Assembly: GCA_930367205.1 (NCBI GenBank)
Contig: OV884014.1
Location: forward strand, 116,381,768 to 116,445,767
Source: Acanthosoma haemorrhoidale
Taxonomy: Eukaryota > Arthropoda > Insecta > Hemiptera > Acanthosomatidae
Direction of reading: 5' to 3'
Length of the DNA stretch: 64,000 nt
Shown here: positions 1 through 11,077 of the stretch, in pieces
Layout: each line of letters begins with the position of its first letter
Numbering within the stretch: the stretch's first letter is position 1
The notes under the pieces: generated by a model
Seen by the model: the letters and a program-made list of their open reading frames with translations, nothing else
Database searches by the model: none
Told to the model about the DNA's origin: nothing
Translations under genes and position numbers: made by a program

Positions 1-105
1 GAACGAAAGCAGTACTACATGTATTTCAGACTAAAGTTACAACATGTAAAAACGATGGTTTCCATCGGGGTCAATTTGACTTGCAGATTTTCTGTAACCC
101 CCATT

Positions 106-499
106 CTACAGTGCACTTCTGAAATTAACTCTTGATGAAATGTTCTTGACTGGGTTTGTCCCTAGCACTTCTTCTTCCATTTGAGCCGCTGACTCTTCCA
201 GTCCATCAATGACACGGTTGATAATAGCGATGCTATCAATCAATGACATTTCTTCACTCTCTTATTTTCTAAGAAGACGGTATTTGCCGGAATGTACACC
301 AGGTGATTCTATGATGACTAGTTAAGTTTACACTTCAATGATTTGGTTATTTTATACTGCCGTAGCGGAAGTTTTCGCAGAACGTCTTGCAGCAGTACTC
401 AGCTGCCCCATAGCATGTGCCCCAGCTTGTAACTACTGGTTGAGGTTCAAGCATAGTTCCGGATAGTGTTTCTTCACGTCGAATCTGTTTTGAGATCAT
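106..499 (-). pseudogene. hAT-like transposase remnant (two short coding pieces)
   Basis: Two short open stretches lie head to tail on the minus strand. The first (499 to 347, 50 codons) contains PVVTSWGTCYGAAEYCCKTF, which resembles the 'TRWGTWLEAAxYY' block in the RNase-H-like core of some hAT-type transposases and their domesticated relatives. The second (249 to 106, 47 codons) starts MSLIDSIAIINRVIDGLEES and ends VNFRSAL; a hydrophobic helix like this follows the WGTW block in those proteins. They are separated by a stop and about 100 bases, so this is a decayed element, not a working gene. The family call rests on motif memory only. A short host exon is a weaker alternative. No terminal inverted repeats were found. 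Confidence 0.35.
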
Positions 500-559
500 C
501 TTAAGTTATATAATGCTAAGAATATTGTAATGTTAATGTTATATATAATGCCAAATGTA

Positions 560-855
560 GAAGGGGGTTGAGCAGAACTGTATACCTGCATTGCGACTTC
601 ATTTTTAAGTAAGCAACCGTATTCCTTCCAAGAACTCCATCCCAATTCCCGAAACTACCCTTCTCTTATACACATATGTCTCACCTTTGGTCCCCACTTG
701 TGCACACTTCTTTCCCAGACTCTCGTCCCTAAACACCCGACCCAGTAGTAACGTAACTCTTAATATCTGTATATACCAGTGTTTTGCTTGTACTTCATAA
801 TGAAGCTTTTCTTATTTTCTTTTAAAATACTCTCCTCTACAAAGATTATTTAACT
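560..855 (+). repeat. Interspersed repeat family C, copy 1
   Basis: This block aligns over nearly its whole length with 37764-38056 in the same orientation. Shared blocks include the GCAGAACTGTATACCTGC start, TTTTTAAGTAAGCAACC, a CTTATACAYATATGTCTCA block, AGTAGTAACGTAACTCTTAATAT and a closing TTGCTTGTACTTCATAATRAAGCTT followed by T-rich sequence. The end resembles a polyadenylation context (AATAAA in copy 2, AATGAA here), so the sense strand is probably plus and the repeat may be the 3' tail of a retroelement. There is no coding capacity, and I do not recognise the family. Confidence 0.6.
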
Positions 856-2231
856 TTAGATTTCAATGTCTACGTAAGTACCTTCGTGAATAGTTTTTCC
901 TTAGAGTGCTTTGGTCAGGTATTTTTCTGCCAATATACTTTTCTAAGAAATGATAATTGTTAATTTTTATTATCGTCCGAAACTAAAGCACTGATCAGTT
1001 CAGTTTTTTAAGTTTACTCATGTGACGTGGAATAACTTGAATAACTTTCCTATGCTGTACCAACATGCTGAATAATTTGAAAAAGTAAATTTAGAGAAGC
1101 ACACAGTTCTCAGTCTAATTATCTAAATAAATAACTAAGAAGAAGAACCCAGCACACGTACTATCATTTCTCCAATATTCTCACATTTCAATTGTAGGTA
1201 AATATATAATTTCAATGAAATATGTAATGTATTTAAAATAAAATTAACCTAAATTTACTTAAAATATCTCAGAAAGTCTAGTAATGTGAATTAATATAAA
1301 TCCCAGCCCTAGTAATTATTATTAAGATTATACCACAAAGTTTTTATGTATTTTTTCTTAGCTGAGGTACCCCTCCGAGTCAAATAATGATTGACCGTTA
1401 TATTCACAACTTTTTCTTCAAGCAATACCTTTCCCGTCTGTTCATCTCATATTTTCTCAAATGTACAATTCGTATAAACGACTCCTGGAAGAGTCGAAAT
1501 TTCAGCTTCTTTGTCATATTCAATTACGATTATTGAAAGTAATGTATGTGCCCTCAGAGGGCTAAAGCAATTCCATTGAACTCGAAGATGGTCCCAGGCC
1601 ACTCCGTTACTGTTCAGATTGAGTCCGCAGCTGTTTTGACAGTTGGACAGTTCTTGGATGGCTTTCTGTTTCCCGGCCTGTACTGTCCTGAGGGATGTTC
1701 ACGTTTCTCGTCCTGTGGGTGAGAGAGAGAGTAATACATCTCCAGCATTTCTTCCAGCACAGACTTATGTGTTTGTGTGAAAGTCTAGTGGGAAAGAACA
1801 AGTCTATATGAATACGATAAAAAACATTTAAATTTAGGATTTTTTAAAAATCAACATCAAATTTAATTAAAATCGGCTATAACTGATTTATGGACACAGA
1901 TTCCACTTTGTTGCCTTATCCTATATTTGGCAACTATCCCTTAAAACTTAAAACTGCTCGACTCGCTGAATGCAAATAATACTTTTGTCCAAAGCTATCT
2001 GAAGTTCATATTGTTCATTCTTCTCCAAGCTGAGAATTGTCATTACAGACATCATGCGTACTTAAACATTTTGCACCAAGACTGCTGTGTGAACAGTAGG
2101 TAGCTCCCATAAAAAATAATTATGAATTATTACAAGGCATTATGAGGCTCAATATTTTACGAAGGAGGGCCTCCTGGGATATTTATCACAAGTCTTGTTC
2201 TATAGTACCTTAAAAATTTATTATTATCATA
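856..2231. other. No recognisable feature
   Basis: A+T-rich sequence with only short chance ORFs. I see no RT, transposase or RNA motif, apart from short AT-rich runs. Confidence 0.5.
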
Positions 2232-3030
2232 TATAACTTCTTTATTGTGCTAAAATTACAATATGTCTTATGAGGCAATAAGTAATTGAGATAAATGTTC
2301 TCATTCATACCATATTTACAATTCATCATTCACTCGATCATTCATACAATATTTACAAACAGCCCAGAGGCCTCCCAAATCCACATGGTTGTCACCTCCC
2401 TTGCATGCGAGAGAGGAAGCGGAGTCTTGGGAAGTCTCCGACGCTCCTCCGTCAGCTGTGTCACCGGAGCGAGCAAGTGGAGATTGACGAAGAGCGCGAG
2501 AGCCACATACGCTCAGCCCCTATAGGAGAAACTGGCCATTGCGAGGACTCCCACTGTCACGCATTTATAGCAGGTCACGAGGCCACTGCCGTTTCAGTCT
2601 CCGAGGAGGATTATAGGGATGAGTGGTGAAGTGAAGTGACTGTGCTAGGGGATTAGGGTGGTTGGATAGGTTACTGTGGAATTTCATGAAGTTGGAAGGG
2701 ATAAGGTTTGAGAATGTAAGGTATATTAAGATCGTTATGAAGGGTTTTGTTGCTGACGTAATAAGGGGCATTTACTATTGCTCTCAGGACATTTGATTGA
2801 AAGGATTGGATGCGCTTGTTGTTCGACTTTTTTTGCTGTCCCCCGTAGCTCTATTCCGTATGTCCAGATTGGCTTAAGTATAACTTTGTAGATTAGTATT
2901 TATTTCCTATTCAGAGATGTCCTTCGAAGTAGTCTGCACAGTGGTCCAAAGCATCTGTTTAGCACTTGTCTTTTTAGCCTCGTATGTTGGTTCCAGGTCG
3001 AGATGGAAGCCTAAGTACCGTATGACCTTA
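2232..3030 (-). mobile_element. Jockey-like non-LTR retrotransposon (family A), 5'-truncated copy 1
   Basis: Read on the minus strand, the block starts in the thumb region of a Jockey-type reverse transcriptase (VIRYLGFHLDLEPTYEAKK near 3027-2970). It continues through LKPIWTYGIELRG (near 2880-2840) and ends coding in HPYNPPRRLKRQWPRDLL (ORF 2771-2565, stop near 2565). About 330 bases of 3' UTR follow, ending in a tail like AATAAAGAAGTTAT. Frame breaks and stops make it non-functional. The same C-terminus and UTR recur at 15838, 32900, 41327 and elsewhere, which defines family A. The truncated 5' end and fixed 3' end are typical of target-primed reverse transcription. Confidence 0.8.
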
Positions 3031-4289
3031 AAATAAAAACTATAGCTGTAGTTATTTAATGTTCACATCTCACTTTGTAGGTAGTAGTTTAGTTTTATTA
3101 AATGACCCCTGTCGTTTACGAAAAAATACTTTCAAGTAGGAACACTCAAGAAGGAGTGGGAAAAACAAAGAAGAAATATTCCTAAAGAATGAAATACTAC
3201 ACAAAAGTTGGATTAAGAAGCGACAATACAAGGTGACGAAAAATTGTCTATACAGAAGACTGGCTCTGTCGTCAGGAATAATGACGAACGATGTTGACTC
3301 TTGAGGTCGGTTTGTGCTTGAATATTTGAGTTTTCTTCAAATTTGGAAAGTATTTCCCTTTCGTCGCCTGTCAGATTGTGCGTTCACAGCCTTCATTCAC
3401 GCTGCTTTAAGAAAAAATAAAAGAAAAAAATAAGATGGCAGATGTTTGAGCAGATGCAGAATCTCTCCTTTCTTCAGGAGTGGGTCTAAAATAAAGCTGC
3501 CTTTGGCAGAACGTTGCGCAGACAGCAGACAGATGAGACGCAGGGCCAGCTGCCCTCTGATAAACAGAAGAAGCAGTCTCAAAGCACAGTCTTCCTGGGA
3601 CCTGGGGCTGCGGTCTACCACAGATTTCACCGGTCTTGGTCGACCACCTCTTCGTTACCTAATCCAAGGGCTATGTGAAAGTGTAACGCAAGATTTGTGT
3701 TTTATGTATACATAAAACTTGTAGGCTTTCCACTTCTCTTCTGTAGTTTCGACCTAGTTTTATCGGCTATTAAAATGTTGAGATGACCACCCAACTACAC
3801 ACAAACTACTTCAAATCCTGTTTGTCTATGAGAAATAATAAACCATCTAATCCTACCTGGGTATTGAATGCAAGCGAAGAGTTCAAATAATTTGGCTACG
3901 GTCATCAGCGGACGGAACACGTGAGGCAGATAACCAGTTAATTAAGAGAAAGGGTCTGTTTTGCGATGGCGTGTATTTTTGATGAAGGAATTGTAGGGCA
4001 TAAAAGTGACAGGTGTCAGAACTACAGTAGCTTTCCATAAAATCATTCTGTACACAGGAACTGGGAGAAAAATAATTTCAAGTCGTAAGCAGGCCATGAA
4101 AAGGTTGAACCTGGAGTGGTATCCAGAGGGTTGAGGAATGAACACAGGAAAGAGCGCAGGAGAAGCATTTTTGTGGAATTGTCTATATGGCTTGGAGCTC
4201 AGAGATAAAGCCTTATAAAGCCTCAAATATTTATAAATAAAGCTAATGTCTACTTTGGCTATAAAGAATCATAAATTATTATTATTTTT
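3031..4289. other. No recognisable feature
   Basis: Between two family A tails. The segment 3440-3715 is open on both strands, but neither translation looks like a known domain. The minus-strand ORF at 3942-4226 is also unrecognised and lacks any motif. Confidence 0.45.
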
Positions 4290-4407
4290 TTTACAACTTT
4301 ATTATGATAAAATTACAATCTGCCTCATTGGGCAATAAGTAATTGTGATAAATGATCTCATTCATACCATATTTACAATTTTCATTCACTCGCTCATTCA
4401 TACAGTA
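4290..4407 (-). mobile_element. Family A 3' tail only (copy 2)
   Basis: About 118 bases matching the 3' end of family A: on the plus strand CAACTTTATTATGATAAAAT, then the ATCTGCCTCATTGGGCAATA block, then CATTCATACAGTA, where similarity stops abruptly. This is an extremely 5'-truncated insertion. The flanking poly-T at 4280-4292 is consistent with a minus-strand A-rich tail. Confidence 0.8.
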
Positions 4408-5322
4408 GTTAATTATTTAAAACGTTAATAAATCAGTGCATTATCCTTTGCAAGCAAATTTAGTTGTACATAGCCTATTAAAATATTAAATGTAATGAGG
4501 TAAAAATTAAAAAAAACAAGAAAACCCAGAACCTTTTTCTAACTAATGACCTTAAACTTTAAATCTGGTATAACTAAAATAATTTAAACAATTTATATTT
4601 TCAAAATCTATACAACCTCAGCTGGAGGGAGTACTTGTAATTGTAAGAAAATTATGCATTTATTGCACATTTCTTAGTTGCTGTTATTGTAATGTTATCG
4701 TCAATGAACGAACTACAGTGAATATCCGTTGTGCCGTTGCTGGGGACACGTGGCACGGTGCCAGAAAATAGGCCGATGGCATCAGCAATTCCCGATCTTA
4801 AGGGACCGGGAGTGGCTGGAGAAAATGGCTTTTCTTTGCGGTTCCCCCGAAATCCTTTAACCGAATTTATCAGCCGTTCGACTGACATCAGATCTTGGTT
4901 CGTCGGTTTGTTGGTTTAGAGTAAAATCCGTTTGTTTTCGGTCGGTCCCGCTAAAAATACCAAGGCTTTTATAATTCCTGCCGTCAGATTTCTCTTTATT
5001 TATCTTAGACCAAATTGTTATTTGAATACTCCTAAATATTATTTCTGTCACAACAGCGGGCCATTGAGAGAGCTGTGAAGGACGCGCATACAATGAATGC
5101 GACAGTTGTGCTGCCTCTATCTGTCCTCCAGGTAAACACGATCCGATAAACATAAACGGGATTCGCAGGAAATTCAAAGGACGGAGGTCCCTGATGGCCA
5201 TAGCTCATTCCCACTGGAGTAGATTTTGTTTCGCGGTAGCCCAAAATAGTCCCACTAAAAGGGGCCATGAGGCCTAGGTAACAAACCCTTCTTGCCCTCA
5301 GCTAGGGTGCAGAAGAAATGAC
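4408..5322. other. Unassigned spacer between two family A tails
   Basis: Contains overlapping ORFs on both strands (4652-5268) with no recognisable motif. The 4730-5270 part has a higher GC content than its surroundings but shows no splice-supported coding pattern that I can defend. Confidence 0.4.
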
Positions 5323-5632
5323 AACAACAACAACAACTTTATTATGATAAAATTACAATCTGCCTCATTGGACAATAAGTAATTGTATAAATGATCTCAT
5401 TTATACCATATTTACAATTTTCATTCACTCCCTCATTCATATAGTAATTACAAACAGTCCAGAGACCTCCCAAATACACATGGTTGTCACCAAGGAGGAA
5501 GCGGAGTCCTGGGAAGTCCTCCACGCTTCTCCGTCAACCTAGTCACCGAATACGAGGCAGTGGAGGCTGACGAAGAGCGTGAGAGTCACATACGCTCAGG
5601 ACATGATTGCAGAATCTGGCCATTAGGGTTAT
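5323..5632 (-). mobile_element. Family A 3' UTR fragment (copy 3) with (CAA)n tail
   Basis: Family A 3' UTR on the minus strand. It is preceded on the plus strand by GACAACAACAACAACAAC, which is a (TTG)n tail when read in the element's sense. It carries the CATTCATAYAGTAATTACAAAC, CAGAGACCTCCCAAAT and GAGAGTCACATACGCTCAGG blocks and ends at the ACATGATTG block. No RT coding sequence remains. Confidence 0.8.
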
Positions 5633-7505
5633 ATGAAGAAAGTTTAAAGGGCTAGAAATTATAAGAGGCTGGATTGAATAACTGAACAATTGAAGGCTAG
5701 AAAAGGAATATTGTGGATCTGAATTGGGTTATCAAGAATACGAATAAACTCCTTTGCTATGTAAGCGATTCCAGTTTGAAATAGATCTTATGCATACATA
5801 GAAGCATGGATGGAAGCAGATTGTCGAGTTGAATACATATCATGTTGCTACGTTCGGCGAATCATGGTTTTTTTTTATTCTAGAACTCACTTGCATACCA
5901 AATGTATCCGATACATAAAATGGTAAGGAAATATACAAAAGATGTATTTTTTTACGAATATATATGTCCTTTTTATATCGACCTCACTTACCCTCAACAC
6001 CACGCCGATACGCTCAAGATGGATACTACCTCCATTGCTTCTAACCCAAAGTAATTCACCTTATTAAAGTGGCGATCAATGGAAGGAAATAAAATAGAAT
6101 TTTACAATATAATAAGCTTTAGGCCATGTTTGAAAAGTATTTAACGAAATCCAATTTAATATGAATCCAAATGATGAAAAATACTACGATTTCTTCTATA
6201 GAAGTTCGGTGCGATCTCAAGGCAAATGTCCCCAGCCAACTTGTCAAGCAAGTCTTCTGTCCATAGAGAAGTTAACAAAGTTTCACCCCTTGCCTACCAA
6301 AGAAGTGAGAAAGCGCTGCCTTCTCCTATCTCGCAATCCTTATCACACCCCATGTCTTACTAAGGCGAGCGCCATATCTCTTTGTGTTAAGAAAACATTT
6401 TTAACACCTACTTCAAACCAAGCTAGGACGGGACGCTAATCGTGAAGCTATCCCCTTGAAGGCTGGACCGCCCAATGGTTTATTGCCTGTCGATCCAACT
6501 TTTCTGACACTCGGCCCCTGGTTATCTTTGCCAACTTTTATTTAGGCAATTTCTATTCACCAATATTATTATTATTTCCTTTATTATATTCACATGTCGT
6601 GATAACAATGTAATATCCACAGTAGGGAAATATATAGTAAAGGTACTCCAATACAGAAACAAAGAGAAAAAAAACAGTTATCATTATGTAAAATTTTGTT
6701 TCAACTATAACAGATCTGTGATATTTGAATGATGACGTTAAAGGGAATAACAATTCAAATACAATGGTTCAAATTAAACAGAACTAATTAAACTAGGCGA
6801 TACAACACATTATCTCCTGTCGATAATACATAATTTTCCATTCATCCGCGTTTATTAGGCAAGCAATATTAAGATGTCGACCAAGACGTCCTGGCACGTA
6901 GAGACAGACTTAGATTAATGGACCAGTGTGCTGCCTCTTGAAAGCTAATCTTCCCCCTACAGCCTATGCAGTACCTACAGCCCTCCTGTCGGAGGTATCG
7001 TCTTGAATACACTAAAAGCCGTCAGACTCTATAGGGTAGTTTCTCAATATCCTACAGCCGCGATTTAATCGTATTCCCAGAGCTGCTCGGAACATTATTT
7101 GCAAAGGTTGTGGTTGAACCTAAAGAAGCCATCACTCCATGATGCATTTTAAAAAAATTTGTAAAGACAAATGAATACCATTGGATAATGTTATCCCTGC
7201 CAGTTGTAAAATTTGGTAGACTGAATATTAATTTACTATCCAGTAAATGTTGGAAAATGAAGATAATTCATCGGAAAAAAATCTTTTGGCTAATTGCGAT
7301 AAATGAACTGATTCATGTATATGTATATATATAAGTCAAGCTCCGGGCAGCATCGGTATCCAACCTTTATCCCCGAATGTAAATATGCAGGATTATAGAC
7401 TTGAAATAGACAGTCTTGTTCAAACTTTCGTGAGTGTTGTTTCTTAGTACCTTTTTTTTTAATTCGAAAGCCCACAAACATTAACTATATATATATATAT
7501 GTATA
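5633..7505. other. No recognisable feature
   Basis: A 92-codon plus-strand ORF at 6161-6439 (start MNPNDEKYYDFFYRSS) is not recognised and is followed by unrelated sequence. The rest is AT-rich. A short (AT)n run at 7484-7500 abuts the mariner insertion. Confidence 0.4.
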
Positions 7506-8277
7506 AAGGGTGTTCCAGAATTAACGCAAGATTTGATTTAAATAGAAAACACAGTTTTTAGTATTTTTGTTGTTATTTTTTTATTGAATTATAAAGTAAA
7601 TAGGATAGGGTTTTTCATGGACAACACATGCGGCAAATGGCCTCCACGACTTTGCTGGCACATGCGCACTCTTTTGTCAAAATTTTCCATGACCATTTGG
7701 CATAAATGTGGTTGAATTTCGTTGATGCAGCGTTGAATTTCCTCTTTTAATGCACGGGTGGATGTGGGTTTGTTGACATGCACCTTTGCCTTCAAATAAC
7801 CCGATAAAAAGAAATCTAAAGGTGTTAAATCACAGGATCTAGGGGGCCAATTCTGATCACCAAAACAAGAGAGTACACGACCTGGAAATTTCTCATGCAG
7901 TATTTGAATTGTTTCATGTTTTGTATGGCATGCTTCGATATTGACATTTGAACGGCTTGTTTTTGGACGACCAGTGTGTTTGGTGTCTCTAACTGATCCA
8001 GTCTCCCTAAATTTTTCAATTAATCTCTTCACAGTTGAGGAAGTCAAAACACTATTCCAATCATATTTTGTATGAAATTTTTAAACTGCGGCCGCCAAAC
8101 TTTCATTATTTTTGAGATAATGTTCAACAATAAAGACACGTTGTTCTATCGTGTAACGCTCCATTTTTACTAACCTTAAACTGCCAGCAGTCAAATTGTT
8201 TTTTTTTTAGGCTTGCCAGGACTTTACTGCACAAATGGCGGCAAATTCAAATCTTGCGTTAATTCTGGGACACCCTT
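7506..8277 (-). mobile_element. DD41D-type mariner element, internally deleted (copy a)
   Basis: A Tc1/mariner-superfamily transposon bounded by inverted repeats of about 30 bases. The left end reads AAGGGTGTTCCAGAATTAAC; the right end, complemented, reads AAGGGTGTCCCAGAATTAAC. A TA dinucleotide sits at each outer edge (7504-7505 and 8278-8279), the expected target duplication. At 772 bp it is much shorter than a full mariner because the middle of the transposase gene is missing. It can only have moved in trans. Confidence 0.85.
7589..8164 (-). pseudogene. mariner transposase, deleted and interrupted
   Basis: The original start is the ATG at 8164 (MERYTIEQRVFIVEHYL). An in-frame TAA at 8083-8081 ends that frame after SLAAAV. 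The open stretch from 8047 holds a helix-turn-helix end (STVKRLIEKFRETGSV, GRPKTSRSNV), then a deletion junction, then ETIQILHEKFPGRVLS, NWPPRSCDLTPLDFF and LKEEIQRCINEIQPHLC. The Asp of LTPLD is the third catalytic residue. The first catalytic Asp and the QQDGAT block with the second are lost in the deletion between SNVNIEA and CHTKHET. Known of the family: the transposase cuts at the inverted repeats and inserts at TA. Confidence 0.85.
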
Positions 8278-9027
8278 TATATACATATTGATTGACATTA
8301 TCGAAGGGATCAGGTGGTTGGAAGAGAAGTAGTGCGCAGAGCGGCAACAGGGCTCGCCCTGTATTGCGTGCTATCGTGCTACTAATTTCGTGACGGCGCA
8401 ACTATACTATGAAATACCGCAATCGCAAGTCATCAGCGAGTAAAGTCTTTAATTTGTAAGAAGAATGTAATTTGCGAGAACCTTTTTATGGCGTCTCGAG
8501 ATGTGGAGGATTCATTTCAGTTTTTATTTCAGTTGCACTCATAGCGTAGTATAGCTGGTACAGGTTTCATTACGTATTCATATCCTTCACGCTCCACGTC
8601 GCCTCCCTCTTCCCATCAAGTCCTGGCATTTCCATTTTCCCTCCCATAAATATACTCTTAAGGTGGAAATATCAAATAGAGAAATGTCTACATTTCTTCG
8701 TGTTGAAATTTTAAAATTTATAAAATAATTTTCTACCGGATAACCATTACTTTTTTTTTAGTTTTATGTTCAATGCTCATTTTACGATGCTTCCTCTATT
8801 AAGTTGTTATTTAATTTAAATTTCCAGCTAAGTGTGTGGTACTATTGAGATATTTCGTTTTTAGTTACATATTATTCCTCGTAAACATCTTGTGATTTTT
8901 AGAAACGATTCATCGAGGCTGCTGGGATACCCCTGCAGTTTGTTCTTGACAAATTGATTTCCAGATCATAGCCTAATCAACCCTCAGTTCGTCACTAGGG
9001 CTAGGGTAACTAGGGTAACCAGGCATC
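8278..9027. other. No recognisable feature
   Basis: AT-rich sequence. The GC-richer part at 8290-8410 has no recognisable domain. Confidence 0.45.
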
Positions 9028-9104
9028 CCCCTCGTGACGACCCGACATCTTCTCGTGCAGGTATTAATGGAAGCCACCCTCGTTATCAAGAGAGCATGGT
9101 CTGA
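9028..9104 (+). pseudogene. Family D coding fragment, copy 1
   Basis: The plus-strand frame CCT CGT GAC GAC ... encodes DDPTSSRAGINGSHPRYQE before a TGA at 9102-9104. Nearly the same peptide, TSSCVGIEGSHPRYQE, is encoded at 10440-10538 and also ends within three codons of the shared block. Similarity is in the same frame and orientation, and several differences are conservative, so this looks like the C-terminal end of a repeated coding sequence such as a retroelement ORF1. I do not recognise the protein. Confidence 0.35.
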
Positions 9105-10439
9105 CAATAACAAAGAATAATTAAATATATAAATGAAGAGAATTCATACAACACCTGTGTTGCTAACTCGCTCGTTAGCACATCCCAACTCCGAGCTCAG
9201 TTAAAAAATTTACGCTCCCTGCACCGTTGACTAAGACAGCAGGAATTTGCTTAAGTTTAGACAATCGACCAAAAAACCTCTTTAAAAAAGTTCATTTGTC
9301 TTAGTGATCATCATCACTTGACGAAGTGAAAGTTTTTTTATTCGTTATTATTCACAAATCGTGGCAGGATCATTATCGTTTAGTGTATAGTCTTTAGTTA
9401 TGGATACCTACGGTTATTTTCTATACATTTGTAACTGTTTCCATAACTGTGATTTTCGGATGCCTATCTTTGGCCTCAGCGAATGACTGTTAGGTTATTA
9501 ACGCTCCATATGATCACGATCGTGTTTCTACACCCTCTGTGATATGATTCGTATAGAGCTGTCTGACAGCCCCGGGCAATTAAAATTTGAATTTGAATGC
9601 CCGGCGATGAGCGGGGATTAGAAGAGACTGTATTGCCAGCATCTGCTTCGGCGGCGTTGCACCCGACCCTTCATTGTCGTCGGAGGTTCTCATGTATAAT
9701 TTATGCAACGGCACACGCCAGATGACATACCTAGCCCGGAGCGTTTATCCGGTATTAAGCCTGTCGCTATTATGATCCGGTACTCCCCTGACCGGCTGGC
9801 TGTGCTTGCGAAAACCTTTCGGGCCGGAACCTGCTTCTTCATCTACCCTCGCCCAGGGTCCAGTTCCTCCTCCCTCTGCTCAAGTTATATTCCGCCACAT
9901 CATATATCAACCCTGATTTGTTTTGGGCATACAGCAGTCAAGTTGCAATGTTTAATGTTTACTGTGGGGAGGAGGGGGGCTTGAAGAGGGTTGTACGCAT
10001 GAGATCTGAACGACCAAACCGAACGGTGGTTGCAAGACCAGTTCATTTGAAGCCCCCCTTGTACCCGTTAATCCTCGTGTGGTCCTTGCTTACACTATTG
10101 AGTAATTCGTCATCTTCTACTGTAGGGTCACCTGACCGAGTCGTGAAGATTTTGTATTGTCGCCATTGAAGCGTTTGAATTAAAGCAGCACCCTTTCACA
10201 ATCCGACGAACAGATTTCTTCGATAGAAGAAGCTGAAATGATCGCGAATCACGATGGTTGGGATAAATAACTGATAACACAGTGACTGTAAACAAAGGTG
10301 CAAATCATGCAAACAATGTTTTCATGCACTCGCACAATCTGGTTGCAGTATGTTCAATTCCTGTCCCATGGATTGAATTGATATTCTTGACGAATACTTC
10401 AGAACCACTAAGATAAATATACGTTTTCTCAACACAAAC
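9105..10439. other. Unassigned; GC-richer core near 9.6-10.1 kb
   Basis: Two overlapping plus-strand ORFs (9703-9984, 9918-10169) lie in a GC-richer block. Neither shows a known motif, signal peptide or membrane segment. No promoter or splice evidence supports a gene. Confidence 0.35.
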
Positions 10440-10538
10440 CCATCTAAATCTAGGCTTTCAGGCTCATCTGAACAAAGAACGTCCTCTTGTGTAGGTATTG
10501 AAGGAAGCCATCCTCGTTATCAAGAGAAACACAATTAA
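10440..10538 (+). pseudogene. Family D coding fragment, copy 2
   Basis: Open frame PSKSRLSGSSEQRTSSCVGI continuing to EGSHPRYQEKHN and a TAA at 10536-10538. It matches the peptide at 9028-9104 over about 17 residues. It directly abuts a family B retrotransposon fragment. The equivalent position after copy 1 is not family B, so the two features are probably independent. Confidence 0.35.
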
Positions 10539-11077
10539 GGCTATGATATCGTTGGGCTCCACGCAGCTCTGCTACACGTTGCCCCACAATATACTCACTT
10601 GACTGACAATACAACTAAATGTCTCCAAAAAGTTCTGAGCGGTTTCATGAGAAAAGTGGTCGGACGTACCGAAAGAAAGCCGACCAACACCCGTTGTTTG
10701 ACACCATCCGACGGAGACACAACAAGTTTTTTGACTGGTTACAGCACCTCACAGACCCAGTGTTTAACACTACGACCCCACCACCCTTCCCGTATCGATG
10801 GTAAAAGGCTGTTCGGGAGAACTAGGTTAATTTAGCTAGATATATTTAGGTTAGCATTAGCATATCTCAGGTGAGCCTTATCACTTTCTATGTTCACATG
10901 CCTTGTATTCAGCCTGCCATACAACAATTCTTTCAACCTCACACATAATATAAAATGTAGCTATGCTACAGACAATATAATAAGCACTGTGCATATATGT
11001 AAAGAATCCACATTGCGGAATCAGTAAATTGATATGTATATATTGAATAAAGGGTTTTGAAAAAATAAATAAATAAT
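10539..11077 (+). mobile_element. Non-LTR retrotransposon family B, 5'-truncated copy (B1a)
   Basis: Plus-strand remnant of an RT C-terminus. It shows the LTDNTTKCLQKVLSGFMRKVV block, then FFDWLQHLTDPVFNTTTPPP partly in another frame, and then a non-coding 3' region that ends with a polyadenylation-like GAATAAAGGGTTTTGAAAAAATAAATAAATAA. It aligns with 26094-26532 and 39423-39880. A short deletion removes the block between the 'DLHPLLG' position and the RRRH motif. It is clearly dead. Confidence 0.7.

Noticed and set aside
9033..9060. Possible satellite monomer outside the array
   Set aside because: Only the ten bases GTGACGACCC match the satellite. The rest does not align, and the region is better explained as family D.
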